Source of the DNA: Anaerolineae bacterium | GTDB taxonomy: Bacteria > Chloroflexota > Anaerolineae > Aggregatilineales > Phototrophicaceae | Assembly: GCA_020849765.1 (NCBI GenBank) | Contig: JADLAY010000034.1 | Coordinates: 1 to 64,000, forward strand | Length of the DNA stretch: 64,000 nt | Direction: 5' to 3' | Shown: in pieces, positions 1 through 8,441 of the stretch | Position numbering within the stretch: the stretch's first letter is position 1 | Layout of the letters: each line of letters opens with the position of its first letter | Notes under the pieces: generated by a model | Database searches by the model: none | Told to the model about the DNA's origin: nothing | The model's input: the letters and a program-made list of their open reading frames with translations, nothing else | Position numbers and translations under genes: made by a program

Positions 1-34
1 ATGCGCCGACCGGTAAACACCTGACAATTGTCTC

Positions 35-63
35 TTGAACTCTGCCCGGCGTGCGACTACAAT
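35..63 (+). promoter_or_regulatory. Sigma-70-type promoter of the tRNA gene
   Basis: A TTGAAC box (35-40) and a TACAAT box (58-63) are separated by exactly 17 bases. The -10 box ends 10 bases before the first base of the tRNA, so the transcript would start almost at the mature 5' end. Seen directly in the sequence; activity is inferred. Confidence 0.65.
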
Positions 64-73
64 GCATGTCGTC

Positions 74-146
<73 letters not shown>

Positions 147-176
147 TCACTTCGTTTCCAAGGGATGTGAAAGAAA

Positions 177-201
177 ACGGCTCTATATAGGGCCGTTTTT
201 T
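177..201. terminator. Rho-independent terminator, probably bidirectional
   Basis: ACGGCTC (177-183) pairs with GGGCCGT (190-196), including one G-T pair, around a TATATA loop, followed by a run of T to 201. It ends the tRNA transcript. On the minus strand the hairpin is followed by TTTTCTTTC, so it can also terminate the LysR gene that ends at 219. Confidence 0.8.
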
Positions 202-218
202 GTTTGGAAGCCCCCAGA

Positions 219-1121
219 TCAGCCAAGTCCGTGACCATAGTTTTCGCCGTCACGCGCGAAGGCGACGAACGCAGTCGCCACCGCCGAGTGATAGACGTTT
301 GTGCGCCAGGCGACAGTGATTGTGCGGGTCAGCATCGGTTGAACGAGATCGACGATCGAGACCGGGGTCGCGGCCGTCTGGAAGATGGAACGCGGCAAGA
401 TCGAGATGCCCAGCCCGGCGGAGACGAGGGCACAGATCGTGGTCGATGAGCCTGTCTCGCAGACGATACGCGGCGAGAAACCCGCCGCCGCCATGGCCGT
501 GTGCAGGCTCTGGCGGATGATCGACCCCATTTTGATCATGATCCACGATTCATCCCGCAGTTCATTCAGACTGACTTTCGAACGGAGCGCGAGTGGATGA
601 TCCGGGCTGACGCCGAGCACCAGTTCTTCGCTGAATAGGGGGTAAGTGGTAATTCGTTCGGGCATGCCCTCGGATGAGTCGTGCAAGAGCGCCAGGTCGA
701 GCTGCCCGCCATTGAGCGCATTCAGCAAATCCATCGTCGTGTCTTCAGCCAGGATGATCTCGATGCCGGGATAGCGCTTGTGAAAGGCTGACAGCAGCTG
801 CGCGAGCCAGACTGTCCCCAGATTAGGCACAACGCCGATCGTCACCTTTCCCTGCGCGAGGCCTGAGAATTCCCGCATTTCCAGCCGGGCACGATGCGCG
901 TCCGCCATCAGTTGTTCGGCGCGGCGCAAGAACACACCACCCGCATCCGTCAGCGCAACGCGGCGGCTCGTGCGATCCAGCAGCGTCACGCCAAGCTCAC
1001 GCTCCAGCCCGCGAATCTGCTGAGACAGCGCCGGTTGAGCAACGCCCAACTCCTCGGCAGCGTTGGTGAAACTCAAACGTCGTGCCACTTCCACGAAATA
1101 CTGCACTTGCCTTAGTTCCAT
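219..1121 (-). CDS. LysR-family transcriptional regulator
   Basis: This 300-residue protein has the normal LysR length. An N-terminal winged helix-turn-helix (about residues 1-60, with AAEELGVAQPALSQQIRGLE) is followed by a linker helix and a two-lobed effector-binding domain (about 90-295). The start at 1121 has a G-rich stretch (GGGGG) about 8 bases upstream. It is divergent from the FetAB-like ABC genes across 163 bases, the usual arrangement when a LysR protein controls its neighbour, so fetAB is the likely target. The effector cannot be read from the sequence. Family assignment is firm; the target is inferred. Confidence 0.93.
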   Translation of the reverse strand: MELRQVQYFVEVARRLSFTNAAEELGVAQPALSQQIRGLERELGVTLLDRTSRRVALTDAGGVFLRRAEQLMADAHRARLEMREFSGLAQGKVTIGVVPNLGTVWLAQLLSAFHKRYPGIEIILAEDTTMDLLNALNGGQLDLALLHDSSEGMPERITTYPLFSEELVLGVSPDHPLALRSKVSLNELRDESWIMIKMGSIIRQSLHTAMAAAGFSPRIVCETGSSTTICALVSAGLGISILPRSIFQTAATPVSIVDLVQPMLTRTITVAWRTNVYHSAVATAFVAFARDGENYGHGLG

Positions 1122-1144
1122 CGGTTGTCCCCCGCCGACAATCT

Positions 1145-1159
1145 ATAAGCGATATTTAT
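1145..1159. promoter_or_regulatory. Candidate LysR-type T-N11-A operator
   Basis: ATAAGCGATATTTAT is a dyad with ATAA/TTAT arms containing T-N11-A (T1146 and A1158), the general form of LysR recognition sites. It sits in the divergent region just upstream of the LysR gene. AT-rich chance occurrence is possible. Confidence 0.35.
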
Positions 1160-1284
1160 TGATGTGATAGCATTTGCGTCTTTGACTTATCAATACGCTG
1201 GCTCAATAATGGGTGCAAGCTTTGATGACAACATAAATCGCATCCTGAACCCTCAGAAGCGGCTCGGTTGAAACAGGTGATCCA

Positions 1285-1950
1285 ATGAGACTCCAAATGA
1301 TACCGGAAAAACGATCCGATCTGCCGACTTCGTCACCGAACAATCCTCCGGCAGCGGCTGGAACGTCGCCCGTTCTGCAGGTGGATCGCCTGAGCTTTGT
1401 GGTCGAGCAACACCGCATCGTCGACTCGATCAGCTTCGACGTGCAGCGCGGCGAGACCATCGCCATCACCGGCAAGAGCGGTTCGGGAAAAACGTCACTC
1501 CTGCGACTGCTCAACCGGCTGGCGGAGCCGACCAGCGGCACTGTCTACCTGAACGGGCAGGATTACCGCCTGCTGGCACCGCGCACCCTGCGCCAACGCG
1601 TGGGCATGGTCACTCAAACGGCCTATCTCTTCCCCGGCACCGTCGCCGACAACCTCCGCTTTGGCCCGCTCCAGCGTGGTGAGCGCCTGGCCGACACCGT
1701 CATTGATGAACTGCTCGAACAGGTCGATCTCGCGGGCTACGCCCAACGCGACGTCACCCCGCTCTCTGGCGGGGAGGCACAGCGCGTCTCGGTTGCCCGC
1801 ACATTGGCGAATCGCCCGGAGGTGCTGCTGCTCGACGAGCCGACCTCCGCGCTGGACGAAGACGTCAAACTGGAGGTCGAAGCCCTGCTCAAGCGCCTTA
1901 TCGCCGAGCAGAGTTTGACCTGCCTGATGATCACGCACGACGACCAGTAG
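1285..1950 (+). CDS. fetA: FetA-like ABC transporter ATP-binding protein, cut short by an in-frame TAG
   Basis: ATPase of a FetAB-type exporter; the family is linked to iron export and peroxide resistance in E. coli. All catalytic motifs are present: Walker A GKSGSGKT (63-70), Q-loop Q111, signature LSGGE (160-164), Walker B LLLLDEP ending near 186 and H-loop H218. The frame stops at TAG (1948-1950) straight after THDDQ, but the same frame stays open for 28 more codons (AARMATHIMVIESG and so on) to a TAA at 2035-2037 that overlaps the fetB start. This is how an intact ABC ATPase would end, so the TAG looks like a CAG-to-TAG nonsense change or a sequencing error. The first ~35 residues before the ABC fold are an unusual low-complexity extension; ATG 1297 is an alternative start. 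Confidence 0.85.
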   Translation: MRLQMIPEKRSDLPTSSPNNPPAAAGTSPVLQVDRLSFVVEQHRIVDSISFDVQRGETIAITGKSGSGKTSLLRLLNRLAEPTSGTVYLNGQDYRLLAPRTLRQRVGMVTQTAYLFPGTVADNLRFGPLQRGERLADTVIDELLEQVDLAGYAQRDVTPLSGGEAQRVSVARTLANRPEVLLLDEPTSALDEDVKLEVEALLKRLIAEQSLTCLMITHDDQ

Positions 1951-2029
1951 GCGGCCCGCATGGCGACGCACATCATGGTCATCGAAAGCGGGCGTATGGT
2001 GCGGCTGGCTGCACGGAACGAGGTGCCCC

Positions 2030-2842
2030 ATGCTTAATCACTTTTTCACCGATCCGATAGCGCTCGGCATCGCGCAGGCGTTGTGCGCGGGCGTGTTTGC
2101 ACTCGGCGTGGCCTTCGCAGCGAGGCGCAGCGGCATCCATCTGGCGCGCGAGACGGTTATTTCGCTGATACGCGGGCTGATCCAGATCATCGTCGTCGGC
2201 TCCGTGCTCGTCTTCGTCTTCGGCGGCAATCAGTGGCTCAACGTCGTCATCCTGCTGATCATGATGCTCGCCGGAGCTTACATCGCTTCAGAACGCACAA
2301 AGGCGATTGACCGCCCATTCAGGATCACTCTGACGGCGATCTTCGTCGGTGCCGGTCTCATCATCGGCGTGATGGTCTTCCTCGGTGTGATCGACACGGC
2401 TTCGATCTCCCTCATCCCGGTCGGAAGCATCATCATCAACAACGCAATGAATACCAGCGCGCTGGCCCTCGACCGCTTCCGTGTGCAGATCGAAGCGCAC
2501 ACGGGGCTGATCGAGACCGGGCTGGCGTTGGGCGCGAGTCCCAATACGGTCGTTGCGCCGTACGTTCGGGACACGGTGCGCGCCAGCATGCTGCCCAGCA
2601 TCAACAACATGCGCTCACTGGGGATCGTTTGGATACCGGGCGTGATGGCAGGCTTGCTGCTGGCAGGCAGCGACCCGCTGAGCGCAGCGCTCTATCAATT
2701 CGTGGTTGTCTCCATGATGTTCTCAATCGCTGCGACAACTTCGCTACTGACGACCCTACTCGTGCGCTCGCATGTCTTCACCAAGGCAGAGCAGCTCATC
2801 CTGCGACCGCAGGCCGAGTCGGAACGCCCTATGGGTGGCTGA
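2030..2842 (+). CDS. fetB: FetB-like ABC transporter permease (UPF0014)
   Basis: This 270-residue integral membrane protein has about seven hydrophobic segments. It carries the conserved UPF0014/FetB core: the region around SLIPVGSIIINNAMNTSA, and the later segment with LALGAS, RDTVRASMLPSINN and TLGIVWIPG-like residues (here SLGIVWIPGVMAGLLLAG). It pairs with the upstream ATPase; its ATG overlaps the TAA that would end the full-length fetA frame, so the two were translationally coupled. The expected role is metal export at the cytoplasmic membrane. Family is well supported; the transported ion is from family knowledge only. Confidence 0.9.
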   Translation: MLNHFFTDPIALGIAQALCAGVFALGVAFAARRSGIHLARETVISLIRGLIQIIVVGSVLVFVFGGNQWLNVVILLIMMLAGAYIASERTKAIDRPFRITLTAIFVGAGLIIGVMVFLGVIDTASISLIPVGSIIINNAMNTSALALDRFRVQIEAHTGLIETGLALGASPNTVVAPYVRDTVRASMLPSINNMRSLGIVWIPGVMAGLLLAGSDPLSAALYQFVVVSMMFSIAATTSLLTTLLVRSHVFTKAEQLILRPQAESERPMGG

Positions 2843-2950
2843 CGCTCTCATCTGCGACGGGAGATCGATCCGGATGAGGACGAGCAGGAAACGGACTCAC
2901 TTTCAAAGCACAGATCTTGTCCTCTTGAGCATACGAAAGGTGAAACGATC

Positions 2951-4117
2951 ATGATGCAGCAGGCACTCCAGTCCGAAGACATGCCACAGCCGATCCGCGA
3001 CAACCAGGGTGCGACCATCATGGGCCCGCACAATGTCCCGCTCGAACGTGAGAATCCCGATTTGCTGGCCTCGCCTGATACGGATGCCGGTACCATCCCG
3101 AACCTGAAGTTCTCGTTTGCCGCCGCTCGCAACCGTATCACCCCCGGCGGCTGGGGACGCGAAGTCACCACACGCGAACTGCCCGTCGCCAAGACGCTGG
3201 CCGGGGTCAACATGCGGCTGAAACCGGGCGGCATCCGCGAGCTGCACTGGCACAAGGAAGCCGAGTGGGCGTACATGATCGCCGGGCGCGCTCGGATCAC
3301 TGCCATCGACCCGCAGGGGCGCAATTTCATCGCTGACGTGGGCGTGGGCGACCTGTGGAACTTCCCGAAAGGCATCCCGCACTCGATCCAGGGTCTGGAA
3401 GAAGGCTGCGAATTCCTGTTGGTGTTCGACGACGGCAACTTCTCCGAGAACGAGACGTTCCTGATCACCGACTGGTTCGCGCACACGCCGCGCGAGATCC
3501 TGGCCAAGAACTTCGGCGTGCCCGCGGATACGTTCGCCGACTTCCCCCACTATGTCGACGATACCGGTTGGATCTTCATGGCGCCGGTGCCGCCCGCGCT
3601 GGAAGTGGATGCCGTTCAGTCACCGGCGGGTACCACGGCCACGAACTATGTCTATCGCCTGCTGGAGCAAGAGCCGATCAAGACTGCCGGCGGCCAGGTG
3701 CGGATCGCCGACTCCTCAAACTTCCCGGCGGCGAGCACTGTTGCGGCGGCACTGGTCGAGATCAATCCCGGGGCCATGCGCGAGATGCACTGGCACCCGA
3801 ACAATGACGAGTGGCAGTACTACATCAGCGGCAAGGGGCGCATGACGGTGTTCGCCTCCAGCGGCAAAGCGCGCACCTTCGACTATCAGGCTGGCGACGT
3901 CGGTTACGTCCCGTTTGCGATGGGACACTACATCGAGAATACGGGCGACGAGCCGCTGCGCTTCCTGGAACTGTTCAACAGCGACCGCTTTGCCGACATC
4001 TCCCTGATGCAGTGGATGGCGCTGGTCCCGCCGGAATTGGTGCAGGCGCATCTGAACCTGAACCCACAGACGCTGGCGGCGCTGCGCAAAGACAAACCGA
4101 TCATCGTCGCGCCTTAA
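2951..4117 (+). CDS. oxdC: Bicupin oxalate decarboxylase
   Basis: Predicted to convert oxalate to formate and CO2 using manganese. The 388-residue length matches Bacillus OxdC (about 385). Two cupin domains each carry the metal set: ELHWHKEAEW (97-106; H99, H101, E106) with H144 in the first, and EMHWHPNNDEW with a later GHY histidine in the second. The active-site lid reads SENET at 165-169; a SEN-x-T lid containing the catalytic glutamate is the feature that distinguishes decarboxylases from oxalate oxidases. AAAGGTG precedes the ATG. No signal peptide is seen, so it should be cytosolic. Reading continues in frame for 28 codons after the stop, but the family normally ends here. Confidence 0.92.
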   Translation: MMQQALQSEDMPQPIRDNQGATIMGPHNVPLERENPDLLASPDTDAGTIPNLKFSFAAARNRITPGGWGREVTTRELPVAKTLAGVNMRLKPGGIRELHWHKEAEWAYMIAGRARITAIDPQGRNFIADVGVGDLWNFPKGIPHSIQGLEEGCEFLLVFDDGNFSENETFLITDWFAHTPREILAKNFGVPADTFADFPHYVDDTGWIFMAPVPPALEVDAVQSPAGTTATNYVYRLLEQEPIKTAGGQVRIADSSNFPAASTVAAALVEINPGAMREMHWHPNNDEWQYYISGKGRMTVFASSGKARTFDYQAGDVGYVPFAMGHYIENTGDEPLRFLELFNSDRFADISLMQWMALVPPELVQAHLNLNPQTLAALRKDKPIIVAP

Positions 4118-4364
4118 AGGCGAGGGCAACTGCACGAGGACGAGTTGAGTGCGCATCTCCAGCGCCAAATGAGCGCCATGCCTGAGGCTGAAGATGTGTA
4201 CTGACCTCGTCCTTGCCTTCGCAGCCGATCCGCCGCGGCAACCATAGGGATCGCGCTGCATCCACCCCACTCTGAAAATCTATCATCTCGGGTCAGGTCG
4301 TCCAGGCATTCCTGAGTCACGCCATTTCATCGGGTGACGGGAATACAGCGAGAGGAGCACAACC

Positions 4365-5072
4365 ATGATCGGCAGCGTGCAGCCAGGACAGCAGGCATAC
4401 CCGTTACAACGTGCCTCACGCAATGAGGAGAGGTTTGCCGCCGTTTTCGCCCTGATCGCCGGGTACGCCGATGCCTATGCCTACGTGCAATTTCGGACGT
4501 ACGTGTCTTTCATGAGCGGCAACACGACCACGGTCGGCTCGATGACCGGCCAGGGTAATTACGGAGCAGCGATCCTCTCGCTGGTAGCCATTGTCTCCTA
4601 CGTCATCGGTGTTTTCAGTGGCACCTTGCTGTCGAACTCCGGCCTACGCCGTCCTCACCGGCTTCTGTTTGGGATCATCGCCGTCCTGCTGGCGGTCGTC
4701 GTCGCGATCACCCAGCTCGATAGTGTCGCCAGTGCAATCTGCATCGCACTGCTGAGTCTGGCCATGGGGCTCATGAATACCACCCTCTCCCACGTCGGTG
4801 CACAATCGGTCAACCTGGTCTTTGTGACCGGGACATTGAGCAGGATGGCGAGCCACCTGGCACTCGCGTTTGCCCATGCGCCGCTCCCGGATGCGCAAGG
4901 CCCGTGGGATACGCATCGCAGGCGGGCATACCTGCTCATGGGCGTCTGGGGCTCGTTTCTCGTCGGCGCGCTGGCGGGAGGATTCGCCACCGCTCACTTC
5001 GGCGTAGGCGTTTTGCTCATCCCCGCGTTGATCCTCATCGCACTGGCGGTGTTCGATTACATGCCAAAGTGA
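4365..5072 (+). CDS. YoaK/DUF1275 family membrane protein
   Basis: A 235-residue membrane protein with about six hydrophobic helices. The DUF1275 signature is visible near the N-terminus: a G-Y-A-D-A-Y pattern, then FMSGNTT about 20 residues later, and later GLMNTTLS followed by VTGTLSRM. Family members are small inner-membrane proteins of unknown function. GAGAGGAG lies before the ATG. It stands alone between the oxalate decarboxylase and the redox module with no evident operon partner. Confidence 0.88.
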   Translation: MIGSVQPGQQAYPLQRASRNEERFAAVFALIAGYADAYAYVQFRTYVSFMSGNTTTVGSMTGQGNYGAAILSLVAIVSYVIGVFSGTLLSNSGLRRPHRLLFGIIAVLLAVVVAITQLDSVASAICIALLSLAMGLMNTTLSHVGAQSVNLVFVTGTLSRMASHLALAFAHAPLPDAQGPWDTHRRRAYLLMGVWGSFLVGALAGGFATAHFGVGVLLIPALILIALAVFDYMPK

Positions 5073-5253
5073 GATCGCTCTGGATTTCCCACAACACGTT
5101 GCTGCGGGGCGCAAGAAATTTGTGCCCCTTATTACTTCTATCCCTGCCACTTCAAACGTTTGTCATGACTTAAGCCCATGGTCGTTGAAAACCTTCAAAC
5201 ACAGATTTAGAGTCAAAGGGTCACCATCGGCAGGGATGCGAATCGGAACCGGA

Positions 5254-5520
5254 ATGCAGAAGATCAACTTACTCGTGTGCATGGGATCAGCCTGCCACCA
5301 GAAGGGTGTTTACCACCTGCGGACAGCACTGCAAAAGCTGCTGACAGACCATCGTTTGGAAGCACAAGTGGAACTCAAAGGCGCCTTCTGCCTGGGCCCA
5401 TGTATGAATGCAATCGTCCTGAAAGTCGGCGACCAGTTAATCCTGAACGTGACGCCGGAGAATGTTGAGCAGAAGTTTGCCGACGACATTCTGCCGCTGC
5501 TCGCTGAAGTGAATGGCTAA
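5254..5520 (+). CDS. [2Fe-2S] thioredoxin-like ferredoxin (NuoE C-terminal type)
   Basis: An 88-residue thioredoxin-fold ferredoxin. Four cysteines, C9 and C14 (CMGSACH) and C46 and C50 (CLGPC), have the spacing of the [2Fe-2S] site in the C-terminal domain of NuoE/HoxE-type subunits. The frame is open upstream to 5122, but homologous domains begin just before the first cysteine, so ATG 5254 is chosen; ATG 5236 is an alternative. It is followed after five bases by the PAS gene. Such stand-alone proteins commonly accompany [FeFe]-hydrogenases and their sensory homologues, where they pass electrons; here no hydrogenase is adjacent. Confidence 0.82.
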   Translation: MQKINLLVCMGSACHQKGVYHLRTALQKLLTDHRLEAQVELKGAFCLGPCMNAIVLKVGDQLILNVTPENVEQKFADDILPLLAEVNG

Positions 5521-5525
5521 GCCTG

Positions 5526-6026
5526 ATGCAAAGCAAGAGTCTGTGGGAACAGTTGTGGGATTATGACCCGAACGGATTGATCGTCCTCGACAAGAACCTG
5601 CGGGTACAGATCGTCAACCCGGCGCTCTGCCGCATGTTCGGGATTGAGGCCGAGGCCATCATCGGCGAACTGGCGGCTTCGTTTCTGGACGACGTGGCCG
5701 AGTTCCGCGAAGCGTGGGATCGCCACATGATGATCCCGTCCCGCGAGCATTATTACGCGCAGTACGGGCTCTACGTGCGCAAGGTCATCTTCACGATCCC
5801 CGATCAGGAGATCATCGCCTGCATCATGGTCGACCTCACCCACGAACAACAGCAGCGCGAAGAATTGCAGCGCCTGAAGCGCGAAACGATCGCCAAAGTG
5901 AACGAGGTCGTCGATAACCAGATGAAGGTCGCTCAAGAGATCGCGGGCTTGCTGGGCGAGACCACTGCCGAAACCAAGGTCAGCCTGCTGCGGCTCCGTC
6001 AAATCGTAGAACAGGACATCGTGTGA
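5526..6026 (+). CDS. PAS-domain protein resembling the C-terminus of sensory [FeFe]-hydrogenases
   Basis: A 166-residue cytosolic protein. One PAS domain (about 10-110, starting DPNGLIVLDKNLRVQIVNPA) is followed by a helical tail ending AQEIAGLLGETTAETKVSLL. From family memory this tail closely resembles the end of group C (HydS-type) [FeFe]-hydrogenases, which carry ferredoxin, H-cluster and PAS domains. Here only the PAS and tail remain; no cysteine-rich H-cluster region exists upstream. Its stop overlaps the phosphatase start (GTGA), so the two are translationally coupled and probably interact. The ligand is unknown. Confidence 0.78.
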   Translation: MQSKSLWEQLWDYDPNGLIVLDKNLRVQIVNPALCRMFGIEAEAIIGELAASFLDDVAEFREAWDRHMMIPSREHYYAQYGLYVRKVIFTIPDQEIIACIMVDLTHEQQQREELQRLKRETIAKVNEVVDNQMKVAQEIAGLLGETTAETKVSLLRLRQIVEQDIV

Positions 6027-7186
6027 CGATGGACTGCTTCCTCGACATCTGGTACGACAGCCTCAATAAGTCCGGCGAGGAGCTGTGCGGCGACAAGGTC
6101 AAGGTGCTCAAGACCGAGCACAAAACCATCGTCGTCTTGTCTGATGGGCTGGGCAGCGGTGTCAAAGCCAACATCCTGGCCACGCTGACCGCTGAGATCA
6201 TCGTGACCATGCTGCGCGCCGACGTGCCGCTCAAAGAAGTCGTCAGCACGGTGATCGGTACGCTGCCGGTGTGCAAGGTGCGCGAGATCGCTTACGCCAC
6301 CTTCACCGCCATCGAAATAGACCACGAGACCAACAGTTTCAAGATCTTCAACTTCGACAATCCGCCCACCTTCCATTTTCGCAATGGCCGGCACGTCGAG
6401 CTCAACCGGACGTCGGAAATCATCCTCGGCAAGCAAATCTCAACGGCAGAGGGACAGCTGGAACGCGGCGATCTGCTGGGCGTTGTCTCCGATGGGATTC
6501 TGCATGCGGGGATGGGCAACCTGTGGAATTTCGGCTGGGAGTGGGAGAACGTCGCCGCACACATGGAGCAACTGCTGCGCTCAAGTTCGCGCGCCAAGCC
6601 GATCGTACAGGGGCTTGTCAGCAAGACGCAGTCGCTTTATGGGCAGCAGGTCGGCGACGACGCCACCTTTGTCGGCATCTATGCCAGGGAACGACACAGC
6701 CTGATGGTCTTCACCGGCCCGCCGCTGGACAGGATGACCGATGAGTATCAGGCGCAGCGACTGCTGGACTTTGAAGGCCGCAAGGTCGTATGTGGCGGCA
6801 CCACGGGCACCATTCTGGAAAGCTATCTGGGCGAAGTGATCGACGTCGACCTGTCGACACTGCGAGACGATGTGCCCCCGATTGGGCGGTTGAGCGAGAT
6901 TGACCTGCTGACCGAAGGCATCATCACGATGTCCCATGCGCTGGACTACATGCGCGAGTGCGCAGGTGAGGAATTTCGTCTGCCCCGCGATCGCAACGGG
7001 GCGACGCTTTTGGCACAAGAATTGCTCCGGGCTGATTCGGTCTTTTTCCTCGTCGGCCAGCAGATCAACGAGTTCTACCAGAACCCACTGCTGCCGCGAA
7101 ATCTCTCGATTCGCAAGAATCTCGTGCTGGAAATCAGCCAGTTCCTTCGTGAACACAACAAGGAAGTCCGGATCGAGTTCTGCTGA
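6023..7186 (+). CDS. SpoIIE-family (PP2C-type) protein serine phosphatase
   Basis: A 387-residue soluble phosphatase. Metal-binding aspartates appear in CGDKV (D24), LSDGLGSG (D41), VVSDGILHAG and GDDATFVGIY, covering the first ~230 residues. The C-terminal part (about 240-387, with VCGGTTGTI and VPPIGRLSEIDLLTEGI) is the extra domain typical of SpoIIE proteins encoded with sensory hydrogenases. The start is GTG 6023, overlapping the PAS stop by four bases; ATG 6029 is an alternative. It would dephosphorylate a partner protein, perhaps an anti-sigma antagonist, in response to the redox or PAS signal. No such partner lies in the window. Confidence 0.87.
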   Translation: MTMDCFLDIWYDSLNKSGEELCGDKVKVLKTEHKTIVVLSDGLGSGVKANILATLTAEIIVTMLRADVPLKEVVSTVIGTLPVCKVREIAYATFTAIEIDHETNSFKIFNFDNPPTFHFRNGRHVELNRTSEIILGKQISTAEGQLERGDLLGVVSDGILHAGMGNLWNFGWEWENVAAHMEQLLRSSSRAKPIVQGLVSKTQSLYGQQVGDDATFVGIYARERHSLMVFTGPPLDRMTDEYQAQRLLDFEGRKVVCGGTTGTILESYLGEVIDVDLSTLRDDVPPIGRLSEIDLLTEGIITMSHALDYMRECAGEEFRLPRDRNGATLLAQELLRADSVFFLVGQQINEFYQNPLLPRNLSIRKNLVLEISQFLREHNKEVRIEFC

Positions 7187-7236
7187 TCGGGCGCATGGCC
7201 CTAATCTGCCATTCCCACAAGATTGAGACGAACTTA

Positions 7237-7265
7237 TTGACAAAGCAACCGCTTGGGGATATGGT
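7237..7265 (+). promoter_or_regulatory. Promoter of the lacI-family gene
   Basis: TTGACA (7237-7242) and TATGGT (7260-7265) are spaced by 17 bases. Transcription would start at about 7272, inside the GAAACCGGTTTC operator, so the repressor can block its own promoter. Confidence 0.6.
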
Positions 7266-7269
7266 TATT

Positions 7270-7281
7270 GAAACCGGTTTC
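7270..7281. promoter_or_regulatory. LacI-family operator O1 (autoregulatory)
   Basis: GAAACCGGTTTC is a perfect 12-base palindrome with the central CG typical of LacI-family sites. The same sequence recurs before the sugar transporter at 8375 and, with one change, at 8442. It directly follows the -10 box. Confidence 0.8.
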
Positions 7282-7305
7282 AAGTCGTCGCAATATGCTC
7301 GAATT

Positions 7306-8337
7306 ATGAAGAAAATGACTATTGCGAATATCGCGGAATTAGTGGGCGTTTCCAAAGCAACGGTATCGCGCGTCCTCAATGGCTACCCACACGTGCGCCC
7401 CGAAGTGCGCGAACGAGTGCAGCGGATGATTGAGGAAACGGGCTTTCAGCCGAACAATGTGGCTCGCCTGCTTGCATCAGACCGCTCCAACATGATCGGC
7501 CTGATCATTCCGACCGGCCCGCACGAAGTCTTCACCGATCCGTACTTCCCTGTCCTGACGCAGGGGATCTCCCAGGTCGCCAACCAGAACGACCAGACGC
7601 TGGCGCTCTTTCTGGTCGGGTCCGAGCAGGAAGTGCTGGACACGATTCACAAGGTCATCGCCACCGGCCTGCTCGACGGTCTGATTGTCACCGCCGATAT
7701 CAGAGACCATCTCTTCATTCCGCAGTTATCGGAATGTGGCTTGCCCTTCGTGATGATTGGACGGCCGACCGATCCCGACGGCATTAACTTCATCGATGTC
7801 GATAACCTGGGTGGCGCCTTCATGGCCACCGAGCATCTGATTAAGCTCGGCTATCATCGCATCGGCACGGTCACTGCCGAGGAAAACGCACCCAGCCTTG
7901 ACCGGTTTGAGGGTTATCAACAGGCGCTGAAACAATACGACCTGCCTTTCTATCCTGAGCTTGCGGCGATCGGTGACTATTCGCTGCAAAGTGGTTATGA
8001 CGCCGCCATGAAGCTGATCCCCCATCGGCCGGAGGCGATTTTCGTCGCTTCGGATACGATGGCCCTCGGTACACTCCGCGCCCTCAAGGAAGCGGGTCTG
8101 CGTGTGCCGGAAGACGTCGGTGTCGTCGGTTTTGACGATCTACCGCCGGCTGTGCAAGCCGATCCGCAGTTGACGACCATACGCCAGCCGATCAAACGGA
8201 TAGGGCAGATGGCCGTGGAAACGCTGATCGAGAACATTGCCGATCCAGACCGCCCGCTGCGGCAGGTCTATCTCCCCAACGAGTTAATTGTCCGTGCCAG
8301 TTGTGGGGCGCGGCGGTTAAGCCAAGCTGAGCTTTAG
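7306..8337 (+). CDS. LacI-family transcriptional repressor
   Basis: A 343-residue regulator. The N-terminal DNA-binding domain reads TIANIAELVGVSKATVSRVLNG (residues 5-26, canonical LacI helix-turn-helix and hinge entry), followed by a periplasmic-binding-protein-like sugar domain ending with PLRQVYLPNELIVR. The frame is open from 7195, but that extension would run through the promoter and operator, so ATG 7306 is the start; no strong Shine-Dalgarno is visible. It lies directly upstream of the CUT1 transporter and GH3 gene and shares operators with them. The inducer is probably a gluco- or manno-oligosaccharide (inference from the glycosidases). Confidence 0.95.
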   Translation: MKKMTIANIAELVGVSKATVSRVLNGYPHVRPEVRERVQRMIEETGFQPNNVARLLASDRSNMIGLIIPTGPHEVFTDPYFPVLTQGISQVANQNDQTLALFLVGSEQEVLDTIHKVIATGLLDGLIVTADIRDHLFIPQLSECGLPFVMIGRPTDPDGINFIDVDNLGGAFMATEHLIKLGYHRIGTVTAEENAPSLDRFEGYQQALKQYDLPFYPELAAIGDYSLQSGYDAAMKLIPHRPEAIFVASDTMALGTLRALKEAGLRVPEDVGVVGFDDLPPAVQADPQLTTIRQPIKRIGQMAVETLIENIADPDRPLRQVYLPNELIVRASCGARRLSQAEL

Positions 8338-8374
8338 AGAAAGGATCGTTATTGAGATAATGTAATGTTATTTT

Positions 8375-8386
8375 GAAACCGGTTTC
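8375..8386. promoter_or_regulatory. LacI-family operator O2
   Basis: A perfect copy of GAAACCGGTTTC, 127 bases before the sugar-binding-protein start. It forms a pair with the site at 8442; centre-to-centre spacing is 67 bases, compatible with cooperative binding or looping. Confidence 0.8.
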
Positions 8387-8441
8387 TGAGCATGCAACTC
8401 AAAATCGTCACGCGCTGATCGGATGAGTGTGGGCGTATTTT

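Noticed and set aside
4118-4204. In-frame continuation of 28 codons after the oxalate decarboxylase stop
   Set aside because: The family normally ends at this point (388 residues is full length), so unlike fetA there is no missing domain; likely chance.
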